Assembly: GCA_029582155.1 (NCBI GenBank)
Contig: CM055900.1
Coordinates: 39,804,334 to 39,868,333, forward strand
From: Panopea generosa
Lineage: Eukaryota; Mollusca; Bivalvia; Adapedonta; Hiatellidae
Reading direction: 5' to 3'
Length of the DNA stretch: 64,000 nt
How positions within the stretch are numbered: position 1 is the first letter of the stretch; every line of letters starts with the position of its first letter. Under the pieces are notes generated by a model. That model saw only the letters and a program-made list of their open reading frames with translations. It was not told where the DNA came from and searched no databases. The translations under genes were made by a program, and so were the position numbers. Positions 37,916 through 49,000 of the stretch are shown here, in pieces.

Positions 37916-38140
37916 TTGATTAATGGAGTTTCAGCCTTCATATCAAAACCCATTCTTCGCATATTCACATCTGCCTTGGCTTCTATCAACAGTTGAACGC
38001 ATCTGGCATTATTGCTCAATATGGCACGGTACAGTGGACTAGTTCCTGTCTCCCTATCGGTGAAGTTTACGTCGCATTCTGTACCGCGAGTGTTCATTAG
38101 CAAGTCAGCTATTTCTGGGTTCCCATTCAGAGCTGCTATC
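37916..38140 (-). CDS. ankyrin-repeat exon of the ASB-like gene
   Basis: A 225-nt exon bounded on the minus strand by the acceptor TTTTTCCAG (before 38140) and the donor GTATGT (after 37916). It begins with one base that completes Trp178 and ends with two bases that join the next exon to make Lys253. The peptide completes one ankyrin repeat (PIW then IAALNGNPEIADLLM), encodes another (GTSPLYRAILSNNARCVQLL, then IEAKADVN) and starts the next (AETPLI, continued by KAVQMDNKDIVELL at 35520). That ankyrin helices read continuously across both junctions strongly supports the model. Confidence 0.85.
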
Positions 38141-38249
38141 CTGGAAAAACATAATGTACGTGAAAATTAAGATAGCAATGACTGACCAAGCATTACTGTA
38201 TACCCCCACTTTAATCACTTAGGTGTGATACATTTGAACTTATTTATTT

Positions 38250-38410
38250 TACCTCGGTTGTGAAATGCTAAGTCTTCCAGGGATTACCAGAAATAAGCAT
38301 ATGTGGATAAAGTGTCTTGCTCAAGGACACCACACATAGCTGTGGTGGAGGATCAACCCGTGACCCTCTGATCCTGGGTAAGATTCCCTACCACTGGACC
38401 ATCTGCATTT
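38250..38410 (-). mobile_element. SINE family C copy with tRNA-like head
   Basis: Read on the minus strand from 38410: GGTCCAGTGGTAGGGAATCT (A-box-like), GGATCAGAGGGTCACGGGTT then GATCCTCC (B-box-like), followed by GTGTCCTTGAGCAAGACACT, TTATCCACATATGCTT and the body end. This is the clearest unexpanded copy of the unit amplified at 36.1-37.1 kb. It lies in the intron between the exons at 37916 and 39187. Confidence 0.8.
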
Positions 38411-39186
38411 GGCAAAAGGGGTGTACATGTATTCATTTCAGCCCAAAAAATTAAAATTTGAATTTTAAATTATGTGTGTGTAAAATGCCTTAAAGCATAC
38501 TGCCAGTAATGGGGCACATGGGGAATATTACTTATATCGGTTTAGTAATTAACAAGTTCAGATTGATAATTTCTTCTAGATATGTAGCAACCACTTTTTA
38601 ACATTGAAGGTAACTATAATAAAAAAGATCTATAAAGATACCACTTTAAAAACAGTAAAACTAAAAAATAAGTTATGAAACAAAAGGTAATAAATCTCTT
38701 TTATCAATTGGGTAGAGCGAAAATATATGATCTTGTTTTGACAACTTATATATGCTAAAAACAACTAAGACGCATAATAGTTTGTATATTTATGGGCCAG
38801 TAAAACTTTTTTAAATATCTACTGACAATCTCCCATGACTGAGGTGTCTTGGAAGCTGTCTTGTGTGGACCATAAAATGGTCTGGGGTCAGAACCCTATA
38901 CCCAGGATCAGAATTCTCAAGCACTTCATTCCTATCTGCTCAATTCATGTTTTTACCCAAGAAAGCAAAAATTTGTTAATGGTTAATGGAAAAGAGATGG
39001 TAGTTTTCACACAGATGTATATACATGTATATATATATATTCATGTATAAGTCATTTACCAGTGACCTATGGTAGATAAAAAATATGTAAAAAGCAATAA
39101 TATTAGATATAAAAGTGTATAAAATGAGTAATTGGAACTTAAACATTAAAGGTTCAAGATAACTTGGACTGGCAATCATGACTTAC
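38411..39186. other. intron DNA, no gene seen
   Basis: AT-rich intron of the ASB-like gene, with a short (AT)n/(TATACATG) stretch near 39017-39045. Nothing else was recognised. Confidence 0.45.
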
Positions 39187-39660
39187 CATATTGGTCTTCG
39201 TCCCATCTTATCCTCTTGATTTACATCCAGGTATTTTGCCTTCTTCATGGTTAACAAAAGCTTGACAATATCTGTGCGACCTGTTTCACAAGCTACAATA
39301 AGGGCTGTGGGGGCCAGGGAGTTGTTCATGTCCCGGGTGTTCATGCCCATGTTTCTGCTACGCATGGAACTCTTCACTACTGTCAGTTTTCCCAATCTTA
39401 TTGATTCAAAAAATAATTTATGACTATGATCATTTTCGCCCTTTATGACTATATTTGGTTGTTGTGACAATGGCTTTCTCCTGGCATCTCTCGCTTCCCT
39501 GGCCGATGTTTTCCCATTCTGCACAACTGTTGTACCAGTCTCTGCTCCCTGGTTGCTGGTCCCAGGTTCATGGTTGCTGGTACCATTATTAGCACCTTCT
39601 GGTAGACTGGACTTTCGGCCAGCATCGTCACCATTTGGTAGACTTGAAGTCTGAGGAACA
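39187..39660 (-). CDS. exon with disordered linker and first ankyrin repeats of the ASB-like gene
   Basis: The minus-strand acceptor GTATACTTTTCAG ends at 39661 and the donor GTAAGT follows 39187. The 474 nt begin with one base completing a codon and end with two. The N-terminal half (about residues 21-95) is rich in Gly, Asn, Ser, Thr and Glu and is probably disordered. Two ankyrin-like repeats follow (SHKLFFESIRLGKLTVVKSS and PTALIVACETGRTDIVKLLL), then the start of a third (GRRPIW). An open frame extends upstream to an ATG at 39710 and would give a hydrophobic, signal-peptide-like start, but those codons are the pyrimidine-rich intron end before a good acceptor. I therefore prefer the acceptor at 39660. 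Confidence 0.78.
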
Positions 39661-39744
39661 CTGAAAAGTATACAAATAAACAATAACAAGGATGTTATAG
39701 AATATTGCAATCACGGGCAATTTGTATCAAATTTGAATTGATGC

Positions 39745-40064
39745 TATTTAATTGTTGTTGTATGGTGTTTAGCGTCGCTTTCAAATATTTTTCAGTGATA
39801 TCGCGACGGTGTCTACTTGAGATAGTATTCTAAGCACTGTCACACTGGAGTATCATGCCGCAGACACATGGTATGATTCCCCACCCAATCACATTATACT
39901 GACACTGGGCCGACCAGACCTAGAACTCTCCTCTAAATGGTGAGCGTCAAGCGAGGAAGCTTCTAGTACCATTTTTAAAGTCTTTGGTATGACCTGGCCG
40001 GGGATTGAACCCACGACCTTCCGCATGCGAGGCGGATGCTCTACCACTAGACCACACCATGGTC
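39745..40064 (-). mobile_element. SINE family B, full-length copy
   Basis: On the minus strand the head reads GTGTGGTCTAGTGGTAGAGC (A box), CGCATGCGGAAGGTCGTGGG and TTCAATCCCCGGCC (B box). The body has ACCAAAGACTTTAAAAATGG, TTCCTCGCTTGACGCTCACC, a TCGGCCCAGTGTCAGTATAA segment, then CACCGTCGCGATATCACTGA. The tail ends CGACGCTAAACACCATACAA and CAACAA. Two more good copies are at 51665-51948 and 54005-54315. It lies in the 13-kb first intron of the ASB-like gene. Confidence 0.88.
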
Positions 40065-40539
40065 ATTGATGCTATTTAAGCTCCTGGAATTGTTATATTT
40101 TGTACAAGGCAAAGATAAAAATAAGCAAGGTACCCATTGATAAAAAGTTGTGTGAAATGTGAATTAAAGGACAAATTTCATTTTTTTTGTAGGTTAAACA
40201 GCTCCAGATCATGTACTCTCTAAGGGAGACATTGTTTTTTATTTCATCTATCTTTCCATTAGCTAAAAATTGCTGGGAAGGACAAGTGTGAGTTTTAGTT
40301 GTGCATATCTTTTTTTTGTTTTTGTTCAATAACTTTTGACAGAGTTACAGCCCTATTGCTTTTTCGGAATTAAAAATCTTGTCCAGATAACTTCTCTGCC
40401 ACATGTAATAAATTTGACCAAAACTTGCTGGGAAGGAGCAATGTGAGGTATAGTTGCACATGTCCGGTTTGCCTTCAAGTTTGATGAAAGGTAGATGTGC
40501 TAAGATGTTTTAAATCATAACCATTGAGTAAGAAGTGCC

Positions 40540-41345
40540 TGCTTATGACAGATGACTGCTTAAGACAGTCTCTACTTATGATAGATGACTGCTTAAGACA
40601 GTCTCTACTTATGATAAATGTCTGCTTAAAACAGTCTCTACTTATGATAGATGTCTGCTTAAGACAGTCTCTACTTATGATAGTTGGCTGCTAAAGATAG
40701 TCTCTACTTTGATAGATGACTGCTTAAGACAGTCTCTACTTCTGATAGTTGGCTGCTTAAGATTGTCTCTACTTATGATAGATGTCTGCTTAAAACAGTC
40801 TGATAGATGGTGCCTTGGACAGTCTACATATGATAGATGCCTACTTTTGACAACCTATTTATGATAGATGAATGCTTAAGACAGTTACTACTTATGATAG
40901 ATGTCTGCTTATGACAGCCTCTACTTATGAAAGATCTTGCCTTGGACATTCTCTATTTATGATAGATACCTGCTTAAGACAGTCTTTACTAATGATAGAT
41001 GTCTGCTTATAACATTCTCTACTTATGGTAGATCCTGCATTGGACAGTCTTACTTATGATAGATGCCTACTTTAGACAGCCTATTTATGATAGATGCATG
41101 CTTAAGACAGTCACTACTTATGATAGATGCTGCCTTGAACAGTCACACTTATGATAGATGCTACCTTGAACAGTCTCTACTTATGGTAGATGTTGCCATG
41201 GACAGTCTCTACTTATGATAGATGCTGCCTTGGACAGTCTCTACTTATGATAGATGCCTGCTTCAGACAGTCTTTACTTATGATAGATGCCTACTTTAGA
41301 CAGTCTCTACTTATGATAGATGCTCGTTTAATGCAGGTGATTGCT
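40540..41345 (+). repeat. 33-bp degenerate minisatellite, about 24 copies
   Basis: The early units read GATGACTGCTTAAGACAGTC then TCTACTTATGATA, a 33-bp step. Later units vary in length (about 28-34 bp) with changes such as TGCCTTGGACAGTC or CTACTTTAGACAG. The word GCTTAAGACAG also occurs in dispersed family E (48.9 and 53.9 kb), so the array may descend from it. It lies in the first intron of the ASB-like gene. Confidence 0.9.
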
Positions 41346-42004
41346 AACAAAGCTTTGAGACAGTCCCCCCATACTTGAAGGGCCAAAAGGTGGCAAATGT
41401 ATATAAAATAAGAATGCACTTGGTACCTTTTGCCATATGGGCACAAATATTGATTATATTTATATAACTTAGCATGACTGCTTAAAGCTGATAGTATAAA
41501 AGTCAAGCCTTAGCAATAAATAAAATACAAACCAATTAAATGATCATTAAATAACAGTTTATCAGCTACATAATGTTAGAAAGAGTCAACTAAGTTCGGA
41601 CTACTTTATATGGTTTTCGTTATCTGTAACGTCTGAAGAGCTTGGATGATTTGTTTCTCTCTACAACCGTATTGCCTGACTTTGACTTTGATACAACACT
41701 TGTAATGATATCAGCTTAGTTCTTGAGATAATTTATAACAAATAATGTACCCCAGAGTTTAATGATTAAATTTAGGCCCCTGTTTTTATTCTGTAGTGGA
41801 AATACCTACAGATATTGTATACTCGGATCAGCTACAAGTTTTCAGTTAGTTTAGTTTATTAGTTTAAACAATATTTATTTGTTATCAACATATAACATAA
41901 TCATATATTCAATATACAGTGATAGGTTACAACAGAATTGAGAAGAAAGCTATTTCTAGCTTGTACAAAGTCTCTCTTCTGAAGTTTAGAATTTATTTAT
42001 TATA
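41346..42004. other. intron DNA, no gene seen
   Basis: AT-rich; no exon with splice context or repeat family was recognised. Confidence 0.4.
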
Positions 42005-42130
42005 CTTTGATTGTGAAACAATTCTTAACACTTGTCAAATCGTTCTGAAAATCTCCTTGGGTATAACCATAACCAGGGGGGAGGGGGGGGGGGGGGGGGG
42101 GGGGGGTTTGAATCCACAACCCTTTTGTAA
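42005..42130 (-). mobile_element. SINE family C fragment interrupted by a poly-G run
   Basis: The left part matches the family C tail (GATTGTGAAACAATTCTTAA, then CCTTGGGTATAACC). The right part is a B-box-like end (GGGTTTGAATCCACAACCC). Where the SINE middle should be there is a run of G at 42076-42106 with a single A, so the element seems to have lost its centre and gained a homopolymer. Confidence 0.6.
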
Positions 42131-42249
42131 CCCTCGAGTATCCATATTTTTGTTTAAATCTTCATTAGTTATTATATAACCTATTATGTCATGGAAATTT
42201 CTAGAACTGGCTGATTAGATCAATACTGGTACTGTCAGAGTAATATTTT

Positions 42250-42455
42250 TTTGTTTTTTGAATGAGGTCTAATGCCATTTTCAACACATTTCAGTTTATA
42301 TATGGCATATCCGGTTTTACTGGTGGAGGAAGACCTCAGACCGAGTAGAACCACCTTCCTTCCGCAAGGAACTGGAAACTTTCTCACATAAAGTTTTTGG
42401 AGCGAGCGGGACTCGAACCTATGACCTTAGCGGTGATCTTGAGATGGTCCGAGTA
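42250..42455 (-). mobile_element. SINE-like family D copy
   Basis: Contains TTCAACACATTTCAGTTTAT, GGCATATCCGGTTTTACTGG, GAGTAGAACCACCTTCCTTC, ACATAAAGTTTTTGGAGCGA and CGGGACTCGAACCTATGACC. The last is a good B box on the minus strand (GGTTCGAGTCCCG). This is the best-preserved copy of the family in the window. Confidence 0.75.
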
Positions 42456-43840
42456 ATAGTCCGAGTAATAGGACTTCATCAGTATTGGCTGCTATGCCAC
42501 AGGTGAGTGATTTATGGATATTTTCACATGGGAAGGGTAGATAATATTATTTCTTAAAAGAATTATTATGTAGTTAACTATCACTCATGTATATCTGCTT
42601 CATGCAAGATACATTGAATTTAATTAAGATGACTACTGGAAAGTGGTTTAAGTCATTTTTTTTTACCAAAAAAAAATTTCACTTCTTTAAGTTGGTTAGT
42701 TTTGGGTGGTTTTCTTGCTTTATTTTTTTTATCAAACTGTAGAATGGTGACCTATCTTTTTTTATGTAATGTTATCTTGTTCAATAAGTTTTGAGCTTTC
42801 ATTATGGAAAAATCTTAAGAAAATATATAACAAAGTTTTATTTGATAAGGTAAAAAACTGATGCTTTTTTCTGGAAATTATTTTCTTAAAAATTTAGTTG
42901 ATCTTTATTTATTTAAATAAAGTTCATTCATTTTTATAGTGTTTGCGTTTATTGTGTAATGATTAACGGTATGTCATTTTACCAAATTGGAAAAATAGTC
43001 ATTGTCCAAAACATGAACAACTGGTATCTTGCCATTTTTATTGCTGAAATTGTTTTAGTATGACGCCTAATTCTTGTAAGATAATATGAAAAAAGCTATC
43101 TCTGGGAAAAACAGCTGTAAGAATTGCCTTTAAGTCAAATACACTGCACCAGTAGCCACGCTTACAGATATATATTATAATTTATTTAAAAAAACTTTGT
43201 TAATGTTGGTCATACTGTTTTTTAAGACTGTGAAATTGATCATTTAACCCAGTTAAGCAATTCACTACAAATTCTTACATTTAATGTTTTGGTCTAGAAG
43301 ATTGGATTTTCACATCAAAATTATTGATTTGGCAGTCTTGCGTGGATTAAGTTACATATGAAATACATTTACCTAATCATATTTATAAGAAGCCATCAAG
43401 TTAATTTGAGTTGAGCAAACTGAAACTGACCTTAAGTCAACAAAAATTTCATTTCATTTTATTTGCATTTCAGGCAAATATTGATATCAGTACGTGATCA
43501 TATTTACCCATCCTTCCATTGTTTACAGGTGCTTCGCAGATCAATAGTCATTGTTTTTATATTATAAGCTTTCACAGTAGCCAGTACTTAAATAAAACGA
43601 AACATAAATGATTCACCAGTTAAAATTCTAAAAAATGTTATTTAATTTTCATCAGAAATTGAATTAAATTTTAATCAGAAATTAATTTCAGGAAAATAAT
43701 ATGTACCATAGAACATGTTTTTCTCACAACAGCTAATAGTCTTTAGCTGAAGAGCATGTCTGCGACAAAAACAAGAATGATCAGCTGAAAAGATCGACAC
43801 AGTTCAAAGATTTATGTTTTAGTCAAATCATTCAACCAAA
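42456..43840. other. intron DNA, no gene seen
   Basis: AT-rich with several homopolymer T and A runs (about 42655-42675 and 42720-42735). No exon or repeat family was recognised. Confidence 0.4.
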
Positions 43841-43844
43841 CAAG

Positions 43845-46800
43845 CTTAATGCTCCTGTCAGGTCATTAAATCAAAGTATCAGGCTCCTGTCAAGTCATTA
43901 AACCAAAGCATAAGGCTCCTGTCAGGTCATTAAATCAAAGTATCAGGCTCCTGTCAGGTCATTAAATCAAAGTATCAGGCTCCTGTCAAGTCATTAAACC
44001 AAAGCATAAGGCTCCTGTCAAGTCATTAAACCAAAGCATAAGGCTACTCTCAAGTCATTAAACCAAAGCATAAGGCTCCTGTCAAGTCATTAAACCAAAG
44101 CATAAGGCTCCTGTCAAGTCATTAAACCAAAGCATAAGGCTCCTGTCAAGCCATTAAACCAAAGCATATATCCCCTGTCTAGTCATTAAACCAAAGCATC
44201 CCGGCCCTGCAACAGTTTCTATGATGATTGATATACGACATTGCATCTCATTATTATTCATGTCTCACCGCTGATTCAAGTTGGAAAGTTATACATTACT
44301 TTCGTAGATGGGGTGTGCTCGAGTATTGGTTAACCTTCCAGGATCCCAGGAAAAAGTGGTTAGGTTAACTGATCGTCTGTTAGCCCTTGATGGCATAGAA
44401 GTGATGCTAAATGTTCAATCAATCAATAAGCTGAAGCATAAGGCTCCTGTCAAGTCATTAAACCAAAGCAAATATCCCCTGTCAAGTCATTTAACGTAAG
44501 CATTACGCTTCTGTCAAGTCATTAAACTAAAACATATATCCTCTGTCAAGTCATTAAACCAAAGCATAAGGCTACTGTCAAGTCATTAAACCAAAGCATA
44601 AGGCTCATGTCAAGTCATTAAACCAAAGCATAAGGCTCCTGTCAAGCCATTAAACCAAAGCATATATCCCCTGTCTAGTCATTAAACCAAAGCATCCCGG
44701 CCCTGCAACAGTCTCTATGATGATTGATATACGACATTGCATCTCATTATCATTCATGTCTCACCGCTGATTCAAGTTGGAAAGTTATACGTTACTTTCG
44801 TAGATGGGGTGTGCTCGAGTATTGGTTAACCTTCCAGGATCCCAGGAAAAAGTGGTTGGGTTAACTGATCGTCTGTTAGCCCTTGATGGCATAGAAGTGA
44901 TGCTAAATGTTCAATCAATCAATAAGCTGAAGCATAAGGCTCCTGTCAAGTCATTAAACCAAAGCAAATATCCCCTGTCAAGTCATTTAACATAAGCATT
45001 ACGCTTCTGTCAAGTCATTAAACTTAAACATATATCCTCTGTCAAGTCATTAAACCAAAGCATAAGGCTACTGTCAAGTCATTAAACCAAAGCATAAGGC
45101 TCCTGTCAAGTCATTAAACCAAACCATAAGGCTCCTGTCAAGCCATTAAACCAAAGCATATATCCCCTGTCTAGTCATTAAACCAAAGCATCCCGGCCCT
45201 GCAACAGTCTCTATGATGATTGATATACGACATTGCATCTCATTATCATTCATGTCTCACCGCTGATTCAAGTTGGAAAGTTATACGTTACTTTCGTAGA
45301 TGGGGTGTGCTCGAGTATTGGTTAACCTTCCAGGATCCCAGGATAGTGGTTAGGTTAACTGATCGTCTGTTAGCCCTTGATGGCATAGAAGTGATGCTAA
45401 ATGTTCAATCAATCATAAACTGAAGCATAAGTCTCCTGTCAAGTCATTAAACCAAAGCAAATATCCCCTGTCAAGTCATTTAACTTAAGCATTAAGCTCC
45501 TGTCAAGTCATTAAACTTAAACATATATCCTCTGTCAAGTCATAAACCAAAGCATAAGGCTACTGTCAAGGCATTAAACCAAAGCATATATCCCTTTCAA
45601 GTCATTAAGTCAAAGCATAAGGCTCCTGTTGTCAAGTCATTAAACCAAAGCATAAAACCACTATGACATCATTAAACCAAAGTATAAGGCACCTGTCAAT
45701 ATACCAAAGCATATGTCTCCTGTCAAGTCATTAAACCAAAGCATAAAGCTATTGTCAAGCTATTAAATCAAAGCATAGGTCTCCTGTCGAGTCATTAAAC
45801 CAAAGTATAAGTTCCCTGTCAAGTCATTAAACCAAAGCATAAGGCTCCTGCCAAGTCATTAAAGCAAAGCATAAGGCTCTTGTCAAGTCATAAAACCAAA
45901 ATATAAAGCTCTTGTCAAGCTATTAAACCAAAGCATAAGGCTCTTGTCAAGTCATTAAACCAAAGCATAAGGCTCTTGTCAAGTCATTAAACCAAAGCAT
46001 AAGGCTCCTGCCAAGTCATTAAACCAAAGCATAAGGCTCTAGTCAAGTCATTAAACCAAAGCATGAGGCTCCTTTCAAGTCATTAAACCAAAGCATAAAG
46101 CTCTTGTCAAGCTATTAAATCAAAGCATAAGTCCCCTGTTAAGTCATTTAACCAAAGCATAAGGCTCCTGTCAAGCCATTTAATTAAAGCATAGGTCCCC
46201 TGTCAAGTCATTTAACCAAAGCATAAGGCCCTTATCATTTAACCAAAGCATAAGGTTCCTGTCAAGTCATTACACCAAAGTATATGTCCCCTGTCAACTC
46301 ATTACACCAAAGCATATGTCCACTGTCAAGTCATAAAACCAAAGCATATGGCTCCTGTCAAGTCATTAAACTAAAGCATAATGCCCCTGTCATGTCACTA
46401 CACAAAAGCATAATGCCCCTGTCATGTCACTACACAAAGCATAATGCCCCTGTCATGTCACAACACAAAGCATAATGCCCCTGTCATGTCACTACTCAAA
46501 AGCATAATGCCTCTGTCATGTCACTACATAAAGCATAATGCTCCTGTCATGTCACTACATAAAGCATAATGCCCCTGTCATGTCACTACACAAAGCATAA
46601 TGCCCCTCTCATGTCACTACACAAAGCATAATGCCCCTGTCATGTCACTGCACAAAGCATAATGCCCCTGTCATGTCACTGCACAAAAGTATAATGCCCC
46701 TGTCATGTCACTACACAAAGCATAATGCCTCTGTCATGTCACTACACAAAAGCATAATGCCCCTGTCAAGTCACTACACAAAAGCATAATGCCCCTGTCA

Positions 46801-47030
46801 TGTCATTACACAAAAGCATAATGCCCCTGTCATGTCACTACACAAAAGCATATTGCCCCTGTCATGTCACTACACAAAAGCATAATGTCCCTGTCATGTC
46901 ACTACACAAAGCATAATGCCTCTGTCATGTCACTACACAAAAGCATAATGCCCCTGTCAAGTCACTACACAAAAGCATAATGCCCTTGCCATGTCACTAC
47001 ATAAAAGCATAAGGATCCTGGTAAGTCATT
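43845..47030 (+). repeat. 31-32-bp minisatellite array with captured SINE segments
   Basis: The left and middle part repeats CATAAGGCTCCTGTCAAGTC then ATTAAACCAAAG (32 bp) with many variants. From about 46370 a 31-bp relative takes over (CATAATGCCCCTGTCATGTC then ACTACACAAAG). Three ~210-bp headless segments of SINE family A are embedded near 44215, 44711 and 45208. About 90-100 short units are present in all. The array lies in the first intron of the ASB-like gene. Confidence 0.95.
44215..45420 (+). repeat. ~496-bp higher-order unit, three copies, minisatellite plus SINE family A
   Basis: A block consisting of a headless family A segment (TATGATGATTGATATACGAC through TGCTAAATGTTCAATCAATC) and about nine 32-bp units recurs three times: the shared word GATGGGGTGTGCTCGAGTAT starts near 44307, 44803 and 45299. 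The copies are almost identical. The third has a small deletion in the AGGAAAAAGTGG word (AGGATAGTGG). Repeated plus-strand frames of 63-67 codons here (for example 44308-44499) are SINE/minisatellite by-products. Confidence 0.93.
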
Positions 47031-47229
47031 AATAACAAGCAAAATGCTGGTTTGATATCAATTAACACAAGCATTATGGCTCTCATCAATTCACTTAATT
47101 TATTTCCGTTTACCGTATTCCCCGTGTAAAACACTCCCCACTTTTTAAAGTGTTACCAGTAAAATGAAACATAATAGTCATGTATACTTGTTTGTAACAC
47201 TCTTAAACATTTTAAGGACCCAAATAAAA

Positions 47230-47320
47230 CTATTTGGTATAATGCAGGTAGGGATCATACCCATAACCTCTTGTATGAGAAATGGCCACTCTACCACTAG
47301 CATAACACTGCAGTGATTGA
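47230..47320 (-). mobile_element. tRNA-like SINE head fragment
   Basis: On the minus strand it reads GCTAGTGGTAGAGTGGCC with a B-box-like GGTTATGGGTATGATCCC, resembling the family B head. The body is lost. Confidence 0.45.
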
Positions 47321-47569
47321 GGGAAATAATGGAGTAGGAATTGGAATGGCCATCCTATATCTTGAATCACATACTTGTCCACAAGGATTATCTATTCCTT
47401 CAATGTTATAATAGATAAACGACAAAAATGTAATCTTTAGATTTAGGGTAAGTGGTTTGGATTAGCATGTAATATGTCATGTTTTGTAAAGGTCTGTTGT
47501 TGTGGCTTTTTATCTTATTGTGTTTATAGTCACTTTTAACTTTCATATATACCAAGATCTTCTGGAGAC

Positions 47570-47800
47570 AGAACAATAAATGCTGTCACACTTCAGTATC
47601 ATACCAGCCCTAGAACTATCATGCCACTGACTCCTCTTAGTGTCATTATACTAACATAGTGTCGGGCAGCCCCAGAACCATCAATATTTAAAATTATTTA
47701 GGTTATTTTCAGTCTTAGGTAAGACCAGCCTCTGGATCGAACCCATTACCTTTCATATACGATGATGACACTAAATCAACGCAGCAGTCTTAATGAAAAT
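47570..47800 (-). mobile_element. SINE family B, degraded copy
   Basis: Carries TGTCACACTTCAGTATCATA, ATTATACTAACA.AGTGTCGG, and GGATCGAACCCATTACCTTTC in the order expected for family B on the minus strand, with several deletions. Confidence 0.5.
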
Positions 47801-48415
47801 AGAAAAAGTATTAAAACACATGAAGAAATCAGTGATAGAACCTTTTAAATTACATCTAGTTTGTGTGTCTAAATTTGGTCATAGCCAACTAAACTACTAA
47901 AAATGTAAAAAAGAAAAATGGCCAAAATGACCAACCTCATTATTGTAAGTCTAAAGGTATCCATCCATTCATAATATTTTAGGAGATAATATGGGTAAAC
48001 TATTATTTCATTTCAATAGAGAAACCTATCCTTCTTACAGATTTAGCAATTGTAATATTTCCATTACATTAAACTCAATTATTAATCCAATCAATGGTAT
48101 ACTGACCCCTGACCACATTTAACTTTTACATTATAACATTTCCCAATTATAGTGACCAACAAAAAATCAATGTTCTAATAAATACAATTATAAACACTTG
48201 CAAGTGTGATATCAACTTGGCAGGGGCAATCTTTAAAACCATTATCGAATATTGCAACTCCTTTAGATATATTTACAATGGGTGGTGTGAAATGAAGCAT
48301 GGGTAGCTTTGTATTGAAAAATTCACTTGATCAATAATGTAATTAGTGTACATGAAATGGAAAGGTGGTTTGTATAATTTATCATATTTCTCTTCCATGT
48401 CCTTGGACACGAGTG
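47801..48415. other. intron DNA, no gene seen
   Basis: AT-rich first-intron sequence of the ASB-like gene; nothing recognised. Confidence 0.4.
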
Positions 48416-48660
48416 ACCTAAACCACTGCTGTTAATCAATACTGGTTTTTACCTTCACCACTGGGGTCACAGTTTCAGGTCACGGTTTCAAGTCAAGCTG
48501 GGTTTAAAAACTTTATGTGAGAAAGTTTACGAGTTATTTGTTGAAGGACTGTAGTTTTACTCAGTTATATTCTGAGGTTTTACTACGCCAATAAAAAACT
48601 GAATATGCCATTATGTAATAGTGTCATGTGCTGAAAATGGCAATAAACTTCATTAAAAAA
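48415..48660 (+). mobile_element. SINE-like family D, degraded copy
   Basis: In the plus orientation it shows GGGGTCACAGTTTCAGGTC, AAAACTTTATGTGAGAAAGT, a TACTCAGTTATATTCTGAGG stretch, TGAATATGCCATTATGTAAT and GCTGAAAATGGCAATAAAC, mirroring the copies at 35620 and 42250. Confidence 0.6.
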
Positions 48661-48824
48661 TGAATTATTCTTACAATTACTGCATGAATATAATAATTTA
48701 TGTACATTATGGTAACTTCAAGTTGGTTCTTTATAATGCAGAAATATGTATGGGGAAAAAAAGTAGCAACATTGCCAAACTTTAAAGTTAAACTCTGTAA
48801 CTATTTAAGATTAACAGTACACTC

Positions 48825-49000
48825 AAACCTGTGTAAGTGACCACCTCTATTAAACAGCCACTTGTCTTAAGCAGCCACATTTGCTATGTCCCATTTTTAT
48901 ATTTTCAGTACAAATTAACCTGTATTAAGCAACAACCTGTCTGAAAAGGCCACTTTTTCTCCTTCCCTTGACTGGCTGCTTAAGACAGGTTTGACTATAT
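48825..49000 (-). repeat. dispersed repeat family E
   Basis: About 170 bp starting CACTCAAACCTGTGTAAGTG, with ACCTCTATTAAACAGCCACT, TGTCTTAAGCAGCCACATTT, GCTATGTCCCATTTTTATA, and ending GGCTGCTTAAGACAGGTTTG. A copy in the opposite orientation is at 53795-53975. No tRNA-like head or terminal repeat was seen, apart from the shared CTTAAGACAGG / CCTGTCTTAAG words inside. Confidence 0.75.

Noticed and set aside
39445-39654. 69-codon plus-strand frame and overlapping minus-strand frames
   Set aside because: They are shadows of the ankyrin gene exon at 39187-39660 in other frames.
39661-39710. Signal peptide start for the ankyrin protein at 39710
   Set aside because: The hydrophobic codons are a pyrimidine-rich tract ending in a good acceptor (GTATACTTTTCAG), and a phase-matched first exon with an upstream in-frame stop exists at 52761.
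44308-45423. Three similar 63-67-codon plus-strand frames beginning MGCARVLVNLPG or with related text
   Set aside because: They are the SINE family A body repeated in the 496-bp higher-order unit.
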